64,000 nucleotides of DNA. It comes from Pseudomonadota bacterium. GTDB taxonomy: Bacteria; Pseudomonadota; Alphaproteobacteria; Rhodobacterales; Rhodobacteraceae. The position numbers and the translations under genes are program-made. The notes beneath the pieces were generated by a model. The model was given only the letters and a program-made list of their open reading frames with translations, had not been told where the DNA came from and searched no databases. Within the stretch, counting starts at the first letter, position 1. The number at the start of each line of letters is the position of its first letter. Shown piece after piece: positions 52,381 to 62,994 of this stretch. Location of the stretch: NCBI GenBank assembly GCA_020161655.1, contig JAIUPC010000017.1:248001-312000 (forward strand), given 5' to 3'.

Positions 52381-54045
52381 TTAATCGAGCAGCCGCCGCG
52401 CGATGACCTGCGCCTGAATCTCCGCAGCACCTTCGAAGATATTGAGGATACGGGCATCGCAAAGGATACGGCTGATCTGGTATTCAAGCGCGAAGCCATT
52501 GCCCCCGTGGATCTGCAGCGCATTGTCGGCAGCGGCCCAGGCCACCCGCGCACTCAGCAGCTTGGCCATCCCGGCCTCAAGATCGCAGCGCTTGTCGTGA
52601 TCCTTCTGCCAGGCGGAATGGTAGGTCAGCTGCCGTGCCACCATGATCTCGACTGCCATCATCGCAAGCTTGCCGGCGACGCGCGGAAACTCGATCAGCG
52701 CCTTGCCGAACTGCTTGCGGTCCTCGGCATAGTTCATGCCGACCTCAAGGGCTGACTGCGCCACGCCGATGGCGCGGGCGGCGGTCTGGATCCGGGCGCT
52801 CTCGAAGGTCTGCATCAGCTGCTTGAAGCCCTGGCCTTCGACGCCACCGAGAAGGTTCTCGCCCTTCACCTTGAAGCCGTCGAAACCCAGCTCGTATTCC
52901 TTCATGCCGCGGTAGCCCAGCACCTCGATCTCGCCGCCCGACATGCCGGGGGTGGGGAAGGGCGCCTCGGCAGAGCCGGGGGTCTTTTCGGCGAGGAACA
53001 TGGAGAGGCCGCGATAGTCGGTCGTTGCCGGATCGGTTCGCGCCAGAAGCGTCATCACATGGGTGCGCGCGGCATGGGTGATCCAGGTCTTGTTGCCGGT
53101 CACTTCCCAGTCCTCGCCGGCTTTCACCGCCCGGGTGCGGAGAGAGCCGAGATCGGAGCCGGTGTTCGGTTCTGTAAAGACAGCCGTCGGCAGGATCTCC
53201 CCGGACGCCAGTTTCGGCAGCCATTGTGCTTTTTGTTCCGGCGTCCCACCGCAGAGGATCAGCTCCGCCGCGATCTCGGACCTTGTACCAAGCGAGCCCA
53301 CGCCGATATAGCCGCGCGAGAGTTCCTCCGACACGACGACCATCGAGGCTTTCGACAGGCCAAGCCCGCCGAACTCCTCCGGGATGGTCAGGCCGAAGAC
53401 GCCCAGCTCGGCCAGTTCGGTTATGATCTCCATCGGGATCAGCTCGTCCCTGAGGTGCCAGCCATGGGCATTGGGCACCACCCGCTCCTCGGCAAAGCGG
53501 CGGAACTGGTCGCGGATCATCTCAAGCTCATCATCAAGCCCGGTGGCGCCGAAGGTGGCGCGGCCGTGGTTGTCGCGCATCAGCGCCACGAGAGCGGCCC
53601 GCGCCTCGGGTGTATTGCCCGACGCGATCAACGTCCGCGCCGCGTCCCCGGGGGTCCAGCCGCTGCCGAGGTCGGAAAGCCGCGCCGTCTCGCCCTGGCT
53701 CATGGGGATGCCGCCGGCGATCTGGGCGAGGTATTCGCCGAAGGCGATCTGCAGGATCAGCGCCTCCATCTCGCCGAACCGGCCTTCTGCCTCGATCCGC
53801 CCGGCCCAGCCGCGCATCTGTTTCAGCGCCTCGACATAGGTCGCGACCCACGACAGGGCATGGGCGGAAAACTGGTGCTCTTCCAGCGCCGCACCCGAAA
53901 CCTTGCCCTTGGCGTCGACCCTGGCGCGCAGGTTCGCCGTCGCTCCGGCCAGTACCACCCCGATCTCCGGCAAGGCCGCGTCAGCCAGCGCGATGAGGTT
54001 GGAAAGGCGGGCGGAATTCGGCATGTCGGCCCCGTCGTGCGCCAT
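52381..54045 (-). CDS. mcd: Acyl-CoA dehydrogenase, probable (2S)-methylsuccinyl-CoA dehydrogenase
   Basis: 554 residues from ATG 54045, with AAGGAG 9 nt upstream. A helical N-terminal extension of about 150 residues precedes a full acyl-CoA dehydrogenase: FGLTIPEEFGGLGLSKASMV, FTEPNTGSDLGSLRTRA (FAD/substrate), NKTWITHAARTHVM, and the closing NIFEGAAEIQAQVIARRLL with the usual catalytic-base region. The long extension and lineage fit Mcd of the ethylmalonyl-CoA pathway for acetyl-CoA assimilation. That assignment rests on remembered family traits, so a general acyl-CoA dehydrogenase remains possible. Confidence 0.75.
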   Translation of the reverse strand: MAHDGADMPNSARLSNLIALADAALPEIGVVLAGATANLRARVDAKGKVSGAALEEHQFSAHALSWVATYVEALKQMRGWAGRIEAEGRFGEMEALILQIAFGEYLAQIAGGIPMSQGETARLSDLGSGWTPGDAARTLIASGNTPEARAALVALMRDNHGRATFGATGLDDELEMIRDQFRRFAEERVVPNAHGWHLRDELIPMEIITELAELGVFGLTIPEEFGGLGLSKASMVVVSEELSRGYIGVGSLGTRSEIAAELILCGGTPEQKAQWLPKLASGEILPTAVFTEPNTGSDLGSLRTRAVKAGEDWEVTGNKTWITHAARTHVMTLLARTDPATTDYRGLSMFLAEKTPGSAEAPFPTPGMSGGEIEVLGYRGMKEYELGFDGFKVKGENLLGGVEGQGFKQLMQTFESARIQTAARAIGVAQSALEVGMNYAEDRKQFGKALIEFPRVAGKLAMMAVEIMVARQLTYHSAWQKDHDKRCDLEAGMAKLLSARVAWAAADNALQIHGGNGFALEYQISRILCDARILNIFEGAAEIQAQVIARRLLD

Positions 54046-54206
54046 GAGTCGGCTCCTTTTCTGCGGTCGCATCGTGATACGGTCTTTGCAGTTGCAGCGC
54101 AATATTAATTCAATCACATCCCGCTCTGACGCATGAATGTGTCGCGGCGGAAATGCCGGGTGCGGAGCCGGCGGGGGCAGGGTAAAGAAGGCGAAAGGGG
54201 AAGGAA

Positions 54207-54968
54207 ATGATGGCGGGGCTTGATCCGATCCTTCTGGTCATCGCGGCGGCGATCACGCTTTTTGCAGGCGTGGTGAAGGGCGCCGTCGGCTTTGCTATGC
54301 CGATGGTGATGATCTCCGGCCTCGCCTCGATCATGCCGGCGGAACAAGCGCTGGCGGCGCTGATCGTGCCGACGCTTGCCACCAACGGCATCCAGGCGCT
54401 GCGGCAAGGACGAGCCGCCGCCTGGCAGAGCATCGTCGAGTACCGGAGGATGCTGATCACGCTCAGCCTCACCATCCTCGCATCCGCGCAACTGGTCCCC
54501 TACATCCCGCAGACCCTCCTTCTGATCGTCCTCGGCCTCCCCATCGTGGCCTTCGCGCTCAGCCAATTGGCCGGATGGCAGCTTCGCTTCCACGCCGATA
54601 ACCGGGCGCGGGCAGAGATCACGGCGGGCGTCGTCGGCGGCTTTTTCGGCGGCATCTCCGGCGTCTGGGGGCCGCCGACCATCGCGCTGCTCCTCTCGCT
54701 CGATGCCGGCAAGTCGGAAAGCGTGCGGGTGCAGGGCGTCGTCTACCTGATCGGCGCGGCGATCCTCGCGGTGGCGCATCTCGCCTCGGGCGTCCTCAAT
54801 GCGAGCACCCTGCCGCTGTCGCTGATCCTGACGCTGCCGGGCGTCGTCGGGCTCTTCATCGGCTTTGCCATCCACGACCGCCTCGATCAGGCGCGCTTCC
54901 GGCGCTGGACACTGGTGGTGCTGGTGGTGACCGGGCTGAACCTTTTGCGCAGAGCCCTACTTACCTAG
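54207..54968 (+). CDS. TauE/SafE-family sulfite/anion exporter
   Basis: 253 residues, about eight hydrophobic helices in two repeats. Family-typical stretches are LFAGVVKGAVGFAMPMVM and, in the second half, GVVGGFFGGISGVWGPPTIALL. It likely exports sulfite or an organosulfur anion. The gene is alone and ends at a repeat-derived hairpin shared with convergent pckA. Confidence 0.88.
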   Translation: MMAGLDPILLVIAAAITLFAGVVKGAVGFAMPMVMISGLASIMPAEQALAALIVPTLATNGIQALRQGRAAAWQSIVEYRRMLITLSLTILASAQLVPYIPQTLLLIVLGLPIVAFALSQLAGWQLRFHADNRARAEITAGVVGGFFGGISGVWGPPTIALLLSLDAGKSESVRVQGVVYLIGAAILAVAHLASGVLNASTLPLSLILTLPGVVGLFIGFAIHDRLDQARFRRWTLVVLVVTGLNLLRRALLT

Positions 54969-54969
54969 G

Positions 54970-55019
54970 CTTCTTCGTTGTCCAAGTACCCCAGGGGGTG
55001 CGGGGGGCTGGCCCCCCGC
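54970..55019 (-). repeat. Intergenic hairpin repeat, copy C, acting as terminator
   Basis: Read on the minus strand it has the same plan as copy A: a perfect 9-bp stem GCGGGGGGC/GCCCCCCGC, then ACCCCCTGGGGTACTTGG and ACAACGAAGAAG. It lies between two convergent genes and should terminate both. Confidence 0.65.
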
Positions 55020-55031
55020 TTCCGTCAGAAA

Positions 55032-56630
<1,599 letters not shown>

Positions 56631-56998
56631 ATGCTCGCTCCCGGTGCCGCCAAGCGGCCTTGCTGGGTTTCAGTGGACATCCGCCCGCCGTCACGGACGC
56701 CGTACCCCCCGCGCGACGAGGAGTCTCGGCCCCTATATCATGCGCCTATATGATTGGAATAGAACGCAATTTTTCTGTTAGCGCCACCATCAACGGTTTA
56801 GCGCAACCAGCCTTGGCGCGACGGACGGATTTCGGCAACGATGCCCTTGGGTCAGCCGAATTTGTCGCCTCTTGGGACTTTTTCGCCGCAGTGATTCGTC
56901 GGAAGTCCACGATTCGTACTTATCAGTTGCGCGAACCAAGCGGAAAATAGACAATGCCGGAAAAAATCAAGCAATGAGAGCAGAATAGGAAAACGCAG
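56631..56998. promoter_or_regulatory. pckA-chvI divergent control region
   Basis: No convincing gene in 368 nt. The middle is AT-rich and carries tandem near-repeats: CTATATCATG/CTATATGATT (56752-56775 area), GTTAGCGC/TTTAGCGC and twice GATTCGT. These could be ChvI or other regulator sites for both promoters; I cannot place -35/-10 boxes with confidence. Confidence 0.4.
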
Positions 56999-57700
56999 AT
57001 GGCCAAGATCGCGCTCGTCGACGACGACAGGAACATCCTGACGTCTGTATCCATGACGCTTGAAGCCGAGGGTTACGAAGTCGAGACCTTCAACGACGGA
57101 CAGGCGGCGCTTGACGCCTTCAACAAGCGCCTGCCCGACATGGCGGTACTCGACATCAAGATGCCACGCATGGACGGGATGGAGCTTTTGCAGCGGCTCC
57201 GCCAGAAGACCTCGATGCCGGTGATCTTCCTCACCTCGAAGGATGACGAGATCGACGAGGTCCTGGGTCTGCGCATGGGCGCGGACGACTATGTCAAGAA
57301 GCCCTTCTCGCAGCGGCTTCTCGTGGAACGCATCCGTGCACTTCTGCGCCGGCAGGAGGCCATCGCCACGGGCGAGGTCGCGACGACCGAGGAAACCAAG
57401 ATCATGACGCGCGGCTCGCTCGTCATGGACCCCTTGCGCCATTCGGTCAGCTGGAAGGGCAAGGACGTCGCCCTGACCGTCACCGAGTTCCTGCTGCTTC
57501 AGGCCCTTGCGCAGCGGCCCGGTTTCGTGAAAAGCCGAGATCAGCTGATGGATGTGGCCTATGACGATCAGGTCTATGTGGACGACCGCACCATCGACAG
57601 CCACATCAAGCGGCTGCGGAAAAAGATGCGCACCGTCGATGATGATTTCTCGGCCATCGAAACGCTGTATGGTATTGGCTATCGCTACAACGAAGAATGA
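56999..57700 (+). CDS. chvI: Two-component response regulator ChvI
   Basis: 233 residues, OmpR/PhoB class. Receiver with Asp8-10 pocket, phospho-acceptor Asp52 ([11 protein letters not shown]), Thr (IFLTSKDDE) and Lys-Pro ([10 protein letters not shown]). The C-terminal winged helix has [19 protein letters not shown] and [18 protein letters not shown]. It acts with ChvG in acid/envelope sensing and central carbon control. The stop overlaps chvG (ATGA). Confidence 0.94.
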   Translation: MAKIALVDDDRNILTSVSMTLEAEGYEVETFNDGQAALDAFNKRLPDMAVLDIKMPRMDGMELLQRLRQKTSMPVIFLTSKDDEIDEVLGLRMGADDYVKKPFSQRLLVERIRALLRRQEAIATGEVATTEETKIMTRGSLVMDPLRHSVSWKGKDVALTVTEFLLLQALAQRPGFVKSRDQLMDVAYDDQVYVDDRTIDSHIKRLRKKMRTVDDDFSAIETLYGIGYRYNEE

Positions 57701-59427
57701 CTTTGGCGTCAGGAATAGACTTGCGCGGAAAGACGCGAAACCGGCGTGCCGATGTCGTCCTGGGTGAGGACTGGACGGCGGCCGAAGGTGTTGTCGATTC
57801 CGAACTCAAGGCCGGGCGCGAACGGCGCGGCTTCATCTCGCTGAACCGCTCGCCGCTTGCGCGGAAGATCATCACATTCAACCTGATGGCGATGATTGTC
57901 CTCGTGGCCGGGGTGCTCTACCTCAATCCGTTCCGCGACAGCCTTGTGCTTCAGCGCGAAAGCGGACTTGTTGCCGAGGCGCGGCTCATCGCCAATGTGT
58001 TCGAGGCGCAGCTGCCCGACGATGGCCCGGTGAACCTCGCCGCAGCTGATGGCATTGATCCGATCGAGGCGGCGATGTCGATCCAGTTGCCCGAAGGGGC
58101 GGAACTGTTCCTTTTCGATACGACGGAAAGCCTTATCGTCTCATCTGTCGGCATGGATCGGCCAGCCCCGGAATCGGTGATCGGGTTGCAGCGCGATCAC
58201 CGCTCGACCCTTATCACCGACATCCTTGCCAAGGTCTGGGAAGCGATCGCGAGTCTGCTGGCGCCGAAGAACACCGCCGACCCTTTCCACGCGACCGAGG
58301 ATATGGCGCGCGATCTGGTTGCCGGGGCGCTCAAGGGGGAAACCCAGGTGCGCACTGGCCGCGACGCGACCGGTGAGGCGATCTTCACCGTCGCCACGCC
58401 AATCCGTCAGGGTGGGCAGGTGGTGGGCGTTGCCGCGGTGACCTCGGTTGCGGGCGAGATCGACCAGCTTGTGCGGGTGGAGCGGGAGCAGGTCCTGCAG
58501 ATGTTCGTCATCGCGATCATCGTCTCCATCGGCCTCAGCCTCGTCCTAGCCTCGACCATTGCCAACCCGCTTTCAGACCTTGCGGCTGCGGCCGAGCTTG
58601 GCCGCGACAAGAACGCCCGCAAGATGTCGCCGAACCGTGTCCGCATTCCTGACCTCACGGCGCGCCCCGATGAGATCGGGCGGCTCTCGGGTGCCATGCG
58701 CGGGATGGTTTCGGCGCTCTACGAACGTATTGAGTCGAACGAGCAGTTCGCCGCTGATGTCGCGCATGAGATCAAGAACCCGCTCGCGTCGCTGCGATCG
58801 GCGGTGGGTTCCCTGCGCATGGTCAAGAAGGAAGAGCACCGCGAGAAGCTTCTCGACGTGATCGACCATGACGTGCGCCGCCTCGACCGGCTTGTCAGCG
58901 ACATCTCGAACGCCTCGCGGCTCGACAGCGAGCTGGTGAAGGAGGAAGAGGAAAGCTTCAACCTCGTGAAGATGCTCGGCAATCTGACCGAGTATCTGGG
59001 GGCGGAGGCAAAGTCGAAGGGCGTCGATTTCATCTCTGACCTGCCGCCTGAGCCGATCATCATCACCGGTCTTGAGGGCCGTCTGGCGCAGGTCTTCGTC
59101 AATCTCATCACCAATGCCATCTCCTTCTGTCAGGATGGCGATGCGGTCCGCGTCTGGGCCCGCAAGCGTGAAAACCGTATCCTTGTCGTCGTCGAGGATA
59201 CCGGCCCCGGCATTCCCGATCAGGCGCTCCAGAAGATATTCAAACGCTTCTATTCCGAACGGCCGGTCGTCCAGTTCGGTGAACATTCGGGCCTCGGCCT
59301 CGCCATCTCCAAGCAGATCGTCGAGGCGCATGGCGGCGTCATCTGGGCCGAGAACATCCGCCCGGCCGATGCCGACCTGACCACGAATCCGCTCGGCGCC
59401 CGCTTCGTCGTGGGCCTTCCGGTGTGA
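57697..59427 (+). CDS. chvG: Sensor histidine kinase ChvG
   Basis: 576 residues. Cytoplasmic N-terminus, membrane helix about 65-87 ([19 protein letters not shown]), periplasmic sensor domain of about 180 residues, a second helix ([17 protein letters not shown]), HAMP, H-box [19 protein letters not shown] with the phosphorylated His, and an HATPase domain ([21 protein letters not shown]). Partner of ChvI. In rhizobia the periplasmic ExoR protein restrains it; no exoR is seen here. The stop overlaps hprK. Confidence 0.94.
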   Translation: MTLASGIDLRGKTRNRRADVVLGEDWTAAEGVVDSELKAGRERRGFISLNRSPLARKIITFNLMAMIVLVAGVLYLNPFRDSLVLQRESGLVAEARLIANVFEAQLPDDGPVNLAAADGIDPIEAAMSIQLPEGAELFLFDTTESLIVSSVGMDRPAPESVIGLQRDHRSTLITDILAKVWEAIASLLAPKNTADPFHATEDMARDLVAGALKGETQVRTGRDATGEAIFTVATPIRQGGQVVGVAAVTSVAGEIDQLVRVEREQVLQMFVIAIIVSIGLSLVLASTIANPLSDLAAAAELGRDKNARKMSPNRVRIPDLTARPDEIGRLSGAMRGMVSALYERIESNEQFAADVAHEIKNPLASLRSAVGSLRMVKKEEHREKLLDVIDHDVRRLDRLVSDISNASRLDSELVKEEEESFNLVKMLGNLTEYLGAEAKSKGVDFISDLPPEPIIITGLEGRLAQVFVNLITNAISFCQDGDAVRVWARKRENRILVVVEDTGPGIPDQALQKIFKRFYSERPVVQFGEHSGLGLAISKQIVEAHGGVIWAENIRPADADLTTNPLGARFVVGLPV

Positions 59428-59858
59428 GCGAGACCGCTCCGCGTGCCCGCATCATCCATGCGGGCTGCGTGGCGCTCGGCAACCGGGGTGTGCTGATCCT
59501 CGGCTCCTCTGGCACGGGAAAGTCGGCGCTCGCGCTGCAACTCATGGCTTTCGGCTGCGAACTGGTCAGCGATGACCGCACCGCACTCGCCACCCGCGGC
59601 GGCATCGTGGTCGCGGCGGCGCCGCTGCCCATCCGCGGAAAGATCGAGGCGCGGGGCGTCGGCATCCTCAATGCCCGCGCGCGCGCCGCCGCACGGGTGG
59701 TCGTTGTCGTCGACATGAATGAGACCGAAGGGGAGCGTCTGCCGCCGATGCGGACCTATACGCTTCTCGGCGCTGAGCTGCCTCTTCTTCACAGAGTCGA
59801 GAGCCCCCATTTTCCCGCCGCAATCCTGCAGTATCTCAAAGGGGGAAGAAGCGCGTGA
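59424..59858 (+). CDS. hprK: HPr kinase/phosphorylase, short alphaproteobacterial form
   Basis: 144 residues from a GTG overlapping chvG. Only the catalytic domain is present: Walker [15 protein letters not shown], acidic VSDDRTAL, and the HPrK signature [13 protein letters not shown]. The N-terminal domain of Gram-positive HprK is absent, as usual in this class. It phosphorylates HPr on Ser (Ser51 of the HPr encoded 1.7 kb downstream). The stop overlaps rapZ. Confidence 0.94.
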   Translation: MSETAPRARIIHAGCVALGNRGVLILGSSGTGKSALALQLMAFGCELVSDDRTALATRGGIVVAAAPLPIRGKIEARGVGILNARARAAARVVVVVDMNETEGERLPPMRTYTLLGAELPLLHRVESPHFPAAILQYLKGGRSA

Positions 59859-60778
59859 CGGAGAACGGGGTGCAACCGGGTCAGGATGTGCAGCGGGTGG
59901 TGCTGGTCACCGGGCCTTCGGGCGCCGGGCGGTCCACGACGCTCCATGCGCTTGAGGATCTTGGGTATGAGATCATCGACAACCTGCCGTTCAGCCTCAT
60001 CCCCCGGCTTCTCGACGGCCCGCCGATCTCGCGCCCTGTTGCGCTGGGCATCGACGTGCGCAACCGCGACTTTTCCGCCGCTGGCCTGATCGAGCTGATC
60101 GACCGGCTGACGCGGCTGCCCGAGGTCGCGCCCGAGGTTCTCTATCTCGATTGCCGGCCCGAGGAGCTTCTCCGCCGCTACAACGAAACCCGCCGCCGCC
60201 ATCCGCTGGCGCCGGATGACAGCCCCGCCGCCGGCATCGCTGCCGAGATCGACCTCTTGGCGCCGATCCGCGCCCGGGCCGAAGTGCTGATCGACACCAC
60301 GGACCAATCGCCCCACGACCTCAAGGCCGAGATCGGTCGCTTCTTCGCGACCAAGGGGACCAGTCCGCTCGCGGTGTCGATCCATTCATTTTCCTACAAA
60401 CGCGGGGTTCCGCGCGGGCTCGACATGATGTTCGATTGTCGTTTTCTGCGGAATCCGCATTGGGACGCCGATCTGCGCCCGCTCGACGGGCGCGCGCCCG
60501 AAGTTGGCGCCTATCTCGACGCCGATCCGCATTTCGCGCCGTTTCTGGCCAAGGTCCGCGATCTTCTTCTCTTCGTGCTTCCCGCCCATGTCTCGGAAGG
60601 CAAGAGCCACCTCGCCATCGGCTTTGGCTGTACCGGAGGGCAACACCGCTCGGTCGCCGTTGCGGAAAAGATGGTCAAATCCCTTGCGGACGCCGGTTGG
60701 CAGGTGTCTAAGAGGCACCGGGAACTGGAACGGCGGGTGGGCGGAACCGCCGACAAGATACAGGGTGACAAGGCGTGA
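59855..60778 (+). CDS. rapZ: RapZ-family nucleotide-binding RNase adaptor
   Basis: 307 residues. P-loop [33 protein letters not shown] and the C-terminal [23 protein letters not shown] plus [14 protein letters not shown] match RapZ (YvcJ/YhbJ). In E. coli it steers RNase E to the GlmZ small RNA; the role in alphaproteobacteria is less clear. It is embedded in the chvIG-PTS unit, with 4-nt overlaps on both sides. Confidence 0.92.
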   Translation: MTENGVQPGQDVQRVVLVTGPSGAGRSTTLHALEDLGYEIIDNLPFSLIPRLLDGPPISRPVALGIDVRNRDFSAAGLIELIDRLTRLPEVAPEVLYLDCRPEELLRRYNETRRRHPLAPDDSPAAGIAAEIDLLAPIRARAEVLIDTTDQSPHDLKAEIGRFFATKGTSPLAVSIHSFSYKRGVPRGLDMMFDCRFLRNPHWDADLRPLDGRAPEVGAYLDADPHFAPFLAKVRDLLLFVLPAHVSEGKSHLAIGFGCTGGQHRSVAVAEKMVKSLADAGWQVSKRHRELERRVGGTADKIQGDKA

Positions 60779-61176
60779 TCGGAATCGTGATCGTCGCACA
60801 TGGGGGATTGGCGCGGGAATATCTCTCCGCGGTCGAACATGTTGTGGGCAAGCAGGAAGGCATCCGCACGATTGCCATTGAAGAGGACCACGATCGCGCC
60901 GCGAAGCAGGCGGAGATTCGTGCCGCCGCCGATGCGGTCGATACCGGCGACGGTGTCGTCGTCGTGACCGACATGTTCGGCGGATCGCCCTCGAACCTCA
61001 GTCTCTATGCCTGTTCCGACACCGACCGGCGGATTCTTTACGGTGCCAACCTTCCGATGCTCATCAAGCTGGCGAAGTCGCGCCACCTTGGCGTCGATGA
61101 GGCTTCGGAAGCCGCCCTTGATGCGGCGCGCAAGTACATCAACAGTTACATTGGAAGTGAACAGGCCGCGCAATGA
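60775..61176 (+). CDS. PTS EIIA component, mannose type
   Basis: 133 residues from a GTG overlapping rapZ. EIIA-Man fold with phospho-acceptor His9 in [13 protein letters not shown] and [13 protein letters not shown]. No EIIB, EIIC or EIID gene is present, so it is thought to signal rather than transport. The stop overlaps the HPr gene. Confidence 0.93.
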   Translation: MIGIVIVAHGGLAREYLSAVEHVVGKQEGIRTIAIEEDHDRAAKQAEIRAAADAVDTGDGVVVVTDMFGGSPSNLSLYACSDTDRRILYGANLPMLIKLAKSRHLGVDEASEAALDAARKYINSYIGSEQAAQ

Positions 61177-61457
61177 GCGATGCTGCCGCGGTCACCCGCG
61201 TCCTGAAGATCGTCAACGAAAAAGGGCTGCACGCCCGCGCTTCGGCCAGGTTCGTCGAAGTGGTCGAAGCACATGACGCGCGCGCTGATGTCAGCCGCGA
61301 CGGCATGGATGTTTCGGGCGATTCCATCATGGGTCTGCTGATGCTTGGCGCCTCGAAAGGCACCTCGATCCATGTCAGCACTCGCGGCGCCGAAGCGGCG
61401 AAACTCGCCGACGCGCTGGAGGCATTGGTTGCCAACCGCTTTGGCGAAGAGTACTGA
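61173..61457 (+). CDS. ptsH: Phosphocarrier protein HPr
   Basis: 94 residues. His20 in NEKGLHARASARFVE takes phosphate from enzyme I. Ser51 in SGDSIMGLLML is the expected HprK target, and the SIMGLL box is complete. Last gene of the chvI-chvG-hprK-rapZ-EIIA-HPr series; enzyme I must lie elsewhere. Confidence 0.95.
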   Translation: MSDAAAVTRVLKIVNEKGLHARASARFVEVVEAHDARADVSRDGMDVSGDSIMGLLMLGASKGTSIHVSTRGAEAAKLADALEALVANRFGEEY

Positions 61458-61491
61458 GCCGGGCCAATCGTCGCTTAGGGGGCGCCCGATC

Positions 61492-62352
61492 TTGCAGGAC
61501 GAACAGAACGGCGCCGCTGAGGCGCCCGGCTACAAGCCATACCGTATGCGCCGGCTGTCCTACGCGGGAACCTTCACCAATCCGTTCAAGGCCAGCGCGA
61601 TCCGCACCATCGAGTGGCTGACGGGGAAGTATCCCCTGATGAAGCTGATCCGCCAGTTCGAACGCACCGGCGTTCCGACCGGGCAGGAGTTCTTCACCAA
61701 GGCGCTCCGCACGATGGGAATCGCCGTGCTCACTCCTGATGCGCAGGTCGCCAACATCCCGGCGACGGGCCCCCTCGTCGTTGTCGCTAACCATCCGCAT
61801 GGCCTTGTCGATGGGCTGGTGATGGGCGAACTCATCGGCCGCGTGAGGACCGACTACAAGATCCTCACCCGCTCGCTCCTGACCGGCGTTCCCGAGATCG
61901 AAGACCACATGCTCCCCGTACCCTTCCCGCATGAGGAAAACGCCCGCGAGCAGAGCCTCGAGATGCGCAACATCTGCATGGCGCATCTCAGCGCCGGCGG
62001 AGTCATCATCCTGTTTCCGGCCGGCAGGGTGGCAAGCAGCCGTGGCTTCTTCGACAAAGCGGTGGAGTCGGAGTGGAACCCCTTCACGGCGAAGATGGTC
62101 CTGCGGTCGGGGGCGACGGTGCTGCCGATCTACTTCCCCGGCACCAATACCCGGCTTTACCACATCGCCGACAAGCTTTCCGCCACCCTCCGGCAGGGGC
62201 TTCTGCTGCATGAGATCTACCGGGCGCTGAACCGGGCGCAGTCGCCGGTGATCGGGACTCCGATCACACCCGAGGAAGTGAAGGCGCGGGGCGACGATCC
62301 GCGCGGCCTTCTCTTGTGGCTCAGGGAACGGACGCTGGCGCTCCGCCGTTAA
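61492..62352 (+). CDS. 1-acylglycerol-3-phosphate acyltransferase-like (PlsC family) protein
   Basis: 286 residues from TTG 61492 (AGGGGG about 10 nt upstream); ATG 61546 is the alternative. PlsC/LPLAT fold: VVVANHPHGLVDGLV is the HX4D-like block, followed by ILFPAGRVASSRGFFD and VLPIYFPGTNTRLYH. It probably acylates a lysophospholipid or related lipid. Placed 34 nt after HPr, so it may share its transcript. It ends with a 4-nt overlap of the convergent haemoglobin gene. Confidence 0.82.
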   Translation: MQDEQNGAAEAPGYKPYRMRRLSYAGTFTNPFKASAIRTIEWLTGKYPLMKLIRQFERTGVPTGQEFFTKALRTMGIAVLTPDAQVANIPATGPLVVVANHPHGLVDGLVMGELIGRVRTDYKILTRSLLTGVPEIEDHMLPVPFPHEENAREQSLEMRNICMAHLSAGGVIILFPAGRVASSRGFFDKAVESEWNPFTAKMVLRSGATVLPIYFPGTNTRLYHIADKLSATLRQGLLLHEIYRALNRAQSPVIGTPITPEEVKARGDDPRGLLLWLRERTLALRR

Positions 62353-62756
62353 CGCAGCTTCGGCACGCCACCGGCGAGGGTTTCGCGGTCCACGACACCC
62401 GCGCGCAGGCTCCTGCCGATGCGGTGGGCGAGGGCGGACCACTGAGCCGCGGGTTCCGGCGCGAGGGTCCGCTTCAGGACGGCATCGAAAAGGCCAAGCC
62501 AGGGTTCGAACATGCCGGGGCGGACATCGCCGGCCTTGCGGTGAACCTCCAAGGGGTTGCCGTCATAGCTCCGCTCATAAAGGATCGCATTGCGCCAGAA
62601 GCCGGCGATCTTCGCCTCATGCGCCGGCCAGTCGGTGACATGGGCGGCAAAGACCGGGCCGAGGCCGGGGTGCTGCCGGATCGCGGCATAGAACTCGGTG
62701 ACGACGCGGGTGATGTCGTCAGGTGTGACGTCGATACGGGGCGGCAAGGGGGGCAT
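62349..62756 (-). CDS. Group III truncated haemoglobin
   Basis: 135 residues. A compact globin with FYAAIRQHPGLGPVFAAHV, KIAGFWRNAILYERSYDGNPLEVH (proximal His region) and MFEPWLGLFDAVL. Group III truncated haemoglobins bind O2 or NO with unusual distal pockets and may act in nitrosative or microaerobic stress. No neighbours hint at the role. Confidence 0.9.
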   Translation of the reverse strand: MPPLPPRIDVTPDDITRVVTEFYAAIRQHPGLGPVFAAHVTDWPAHEAKIAGFWRNAILYERSYDGNPLEVHRKAGDVRPGMFEPWLGLFDAVLKRTLAPEPAAQWSALAHRIGRSLRAGVVDRETLAGGVPKLR

Positions 62757-62826
62757 GGCGGTCCTTTCGGGGCCGATCCTTGCGCGGCAACAGGGCGGGA
62801 TGCAAGCGGGCAGGGTGCCGCGGCCC

Positions 62827-62855
62827 TTTACCTCTGGAAACCGCCTTCTTATAAG
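62827..62855 (+). promoter_or_regulatory. Likely ileS promoter
   Basis: TTTACC (62827-62832) and TATAAG (62850-62855) with a 17-nt spacer, 140 nt upstream of the ileS ATG and directed towards it. Confidence 0.45.
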
Positions 62856-62901
62856 CCCGGAACATGAAGCGCATCTTCGCGATCATCATTCGAATTACCT
62901 G

Positions 62902-62930
62902 CCCGGCGTCCTGATCCATCAGACGCCGGG
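62902..62930 (+). promoter_or_regulatory. Strong hairpin in the ileS leader
   Basis: CCCGGCGTC pairs with GACGCCGGG, extended by CTGA/TCAG with one bulged C and a TCCA loop. The GGCGTC-TGATCC piece is repeated directly at 62936-62947. It may be an attenuator-like or stability element; no T-box consensus is visible. Confidence 0.35.
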
Positions 62931-62994
62931 ATGAAGGCGTCTGATCCGTCGCGCCGCCCCCTGATCCAATTCGACTTCCGAAGGACCGCCCGAG

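Noticed and set aside
62902-62947. T-box riboswitch before ileS
   Set aside because: A hairpin is present, but there is no T-box consensus or specifier-loop layout, and T-boxes are not expected in this group.
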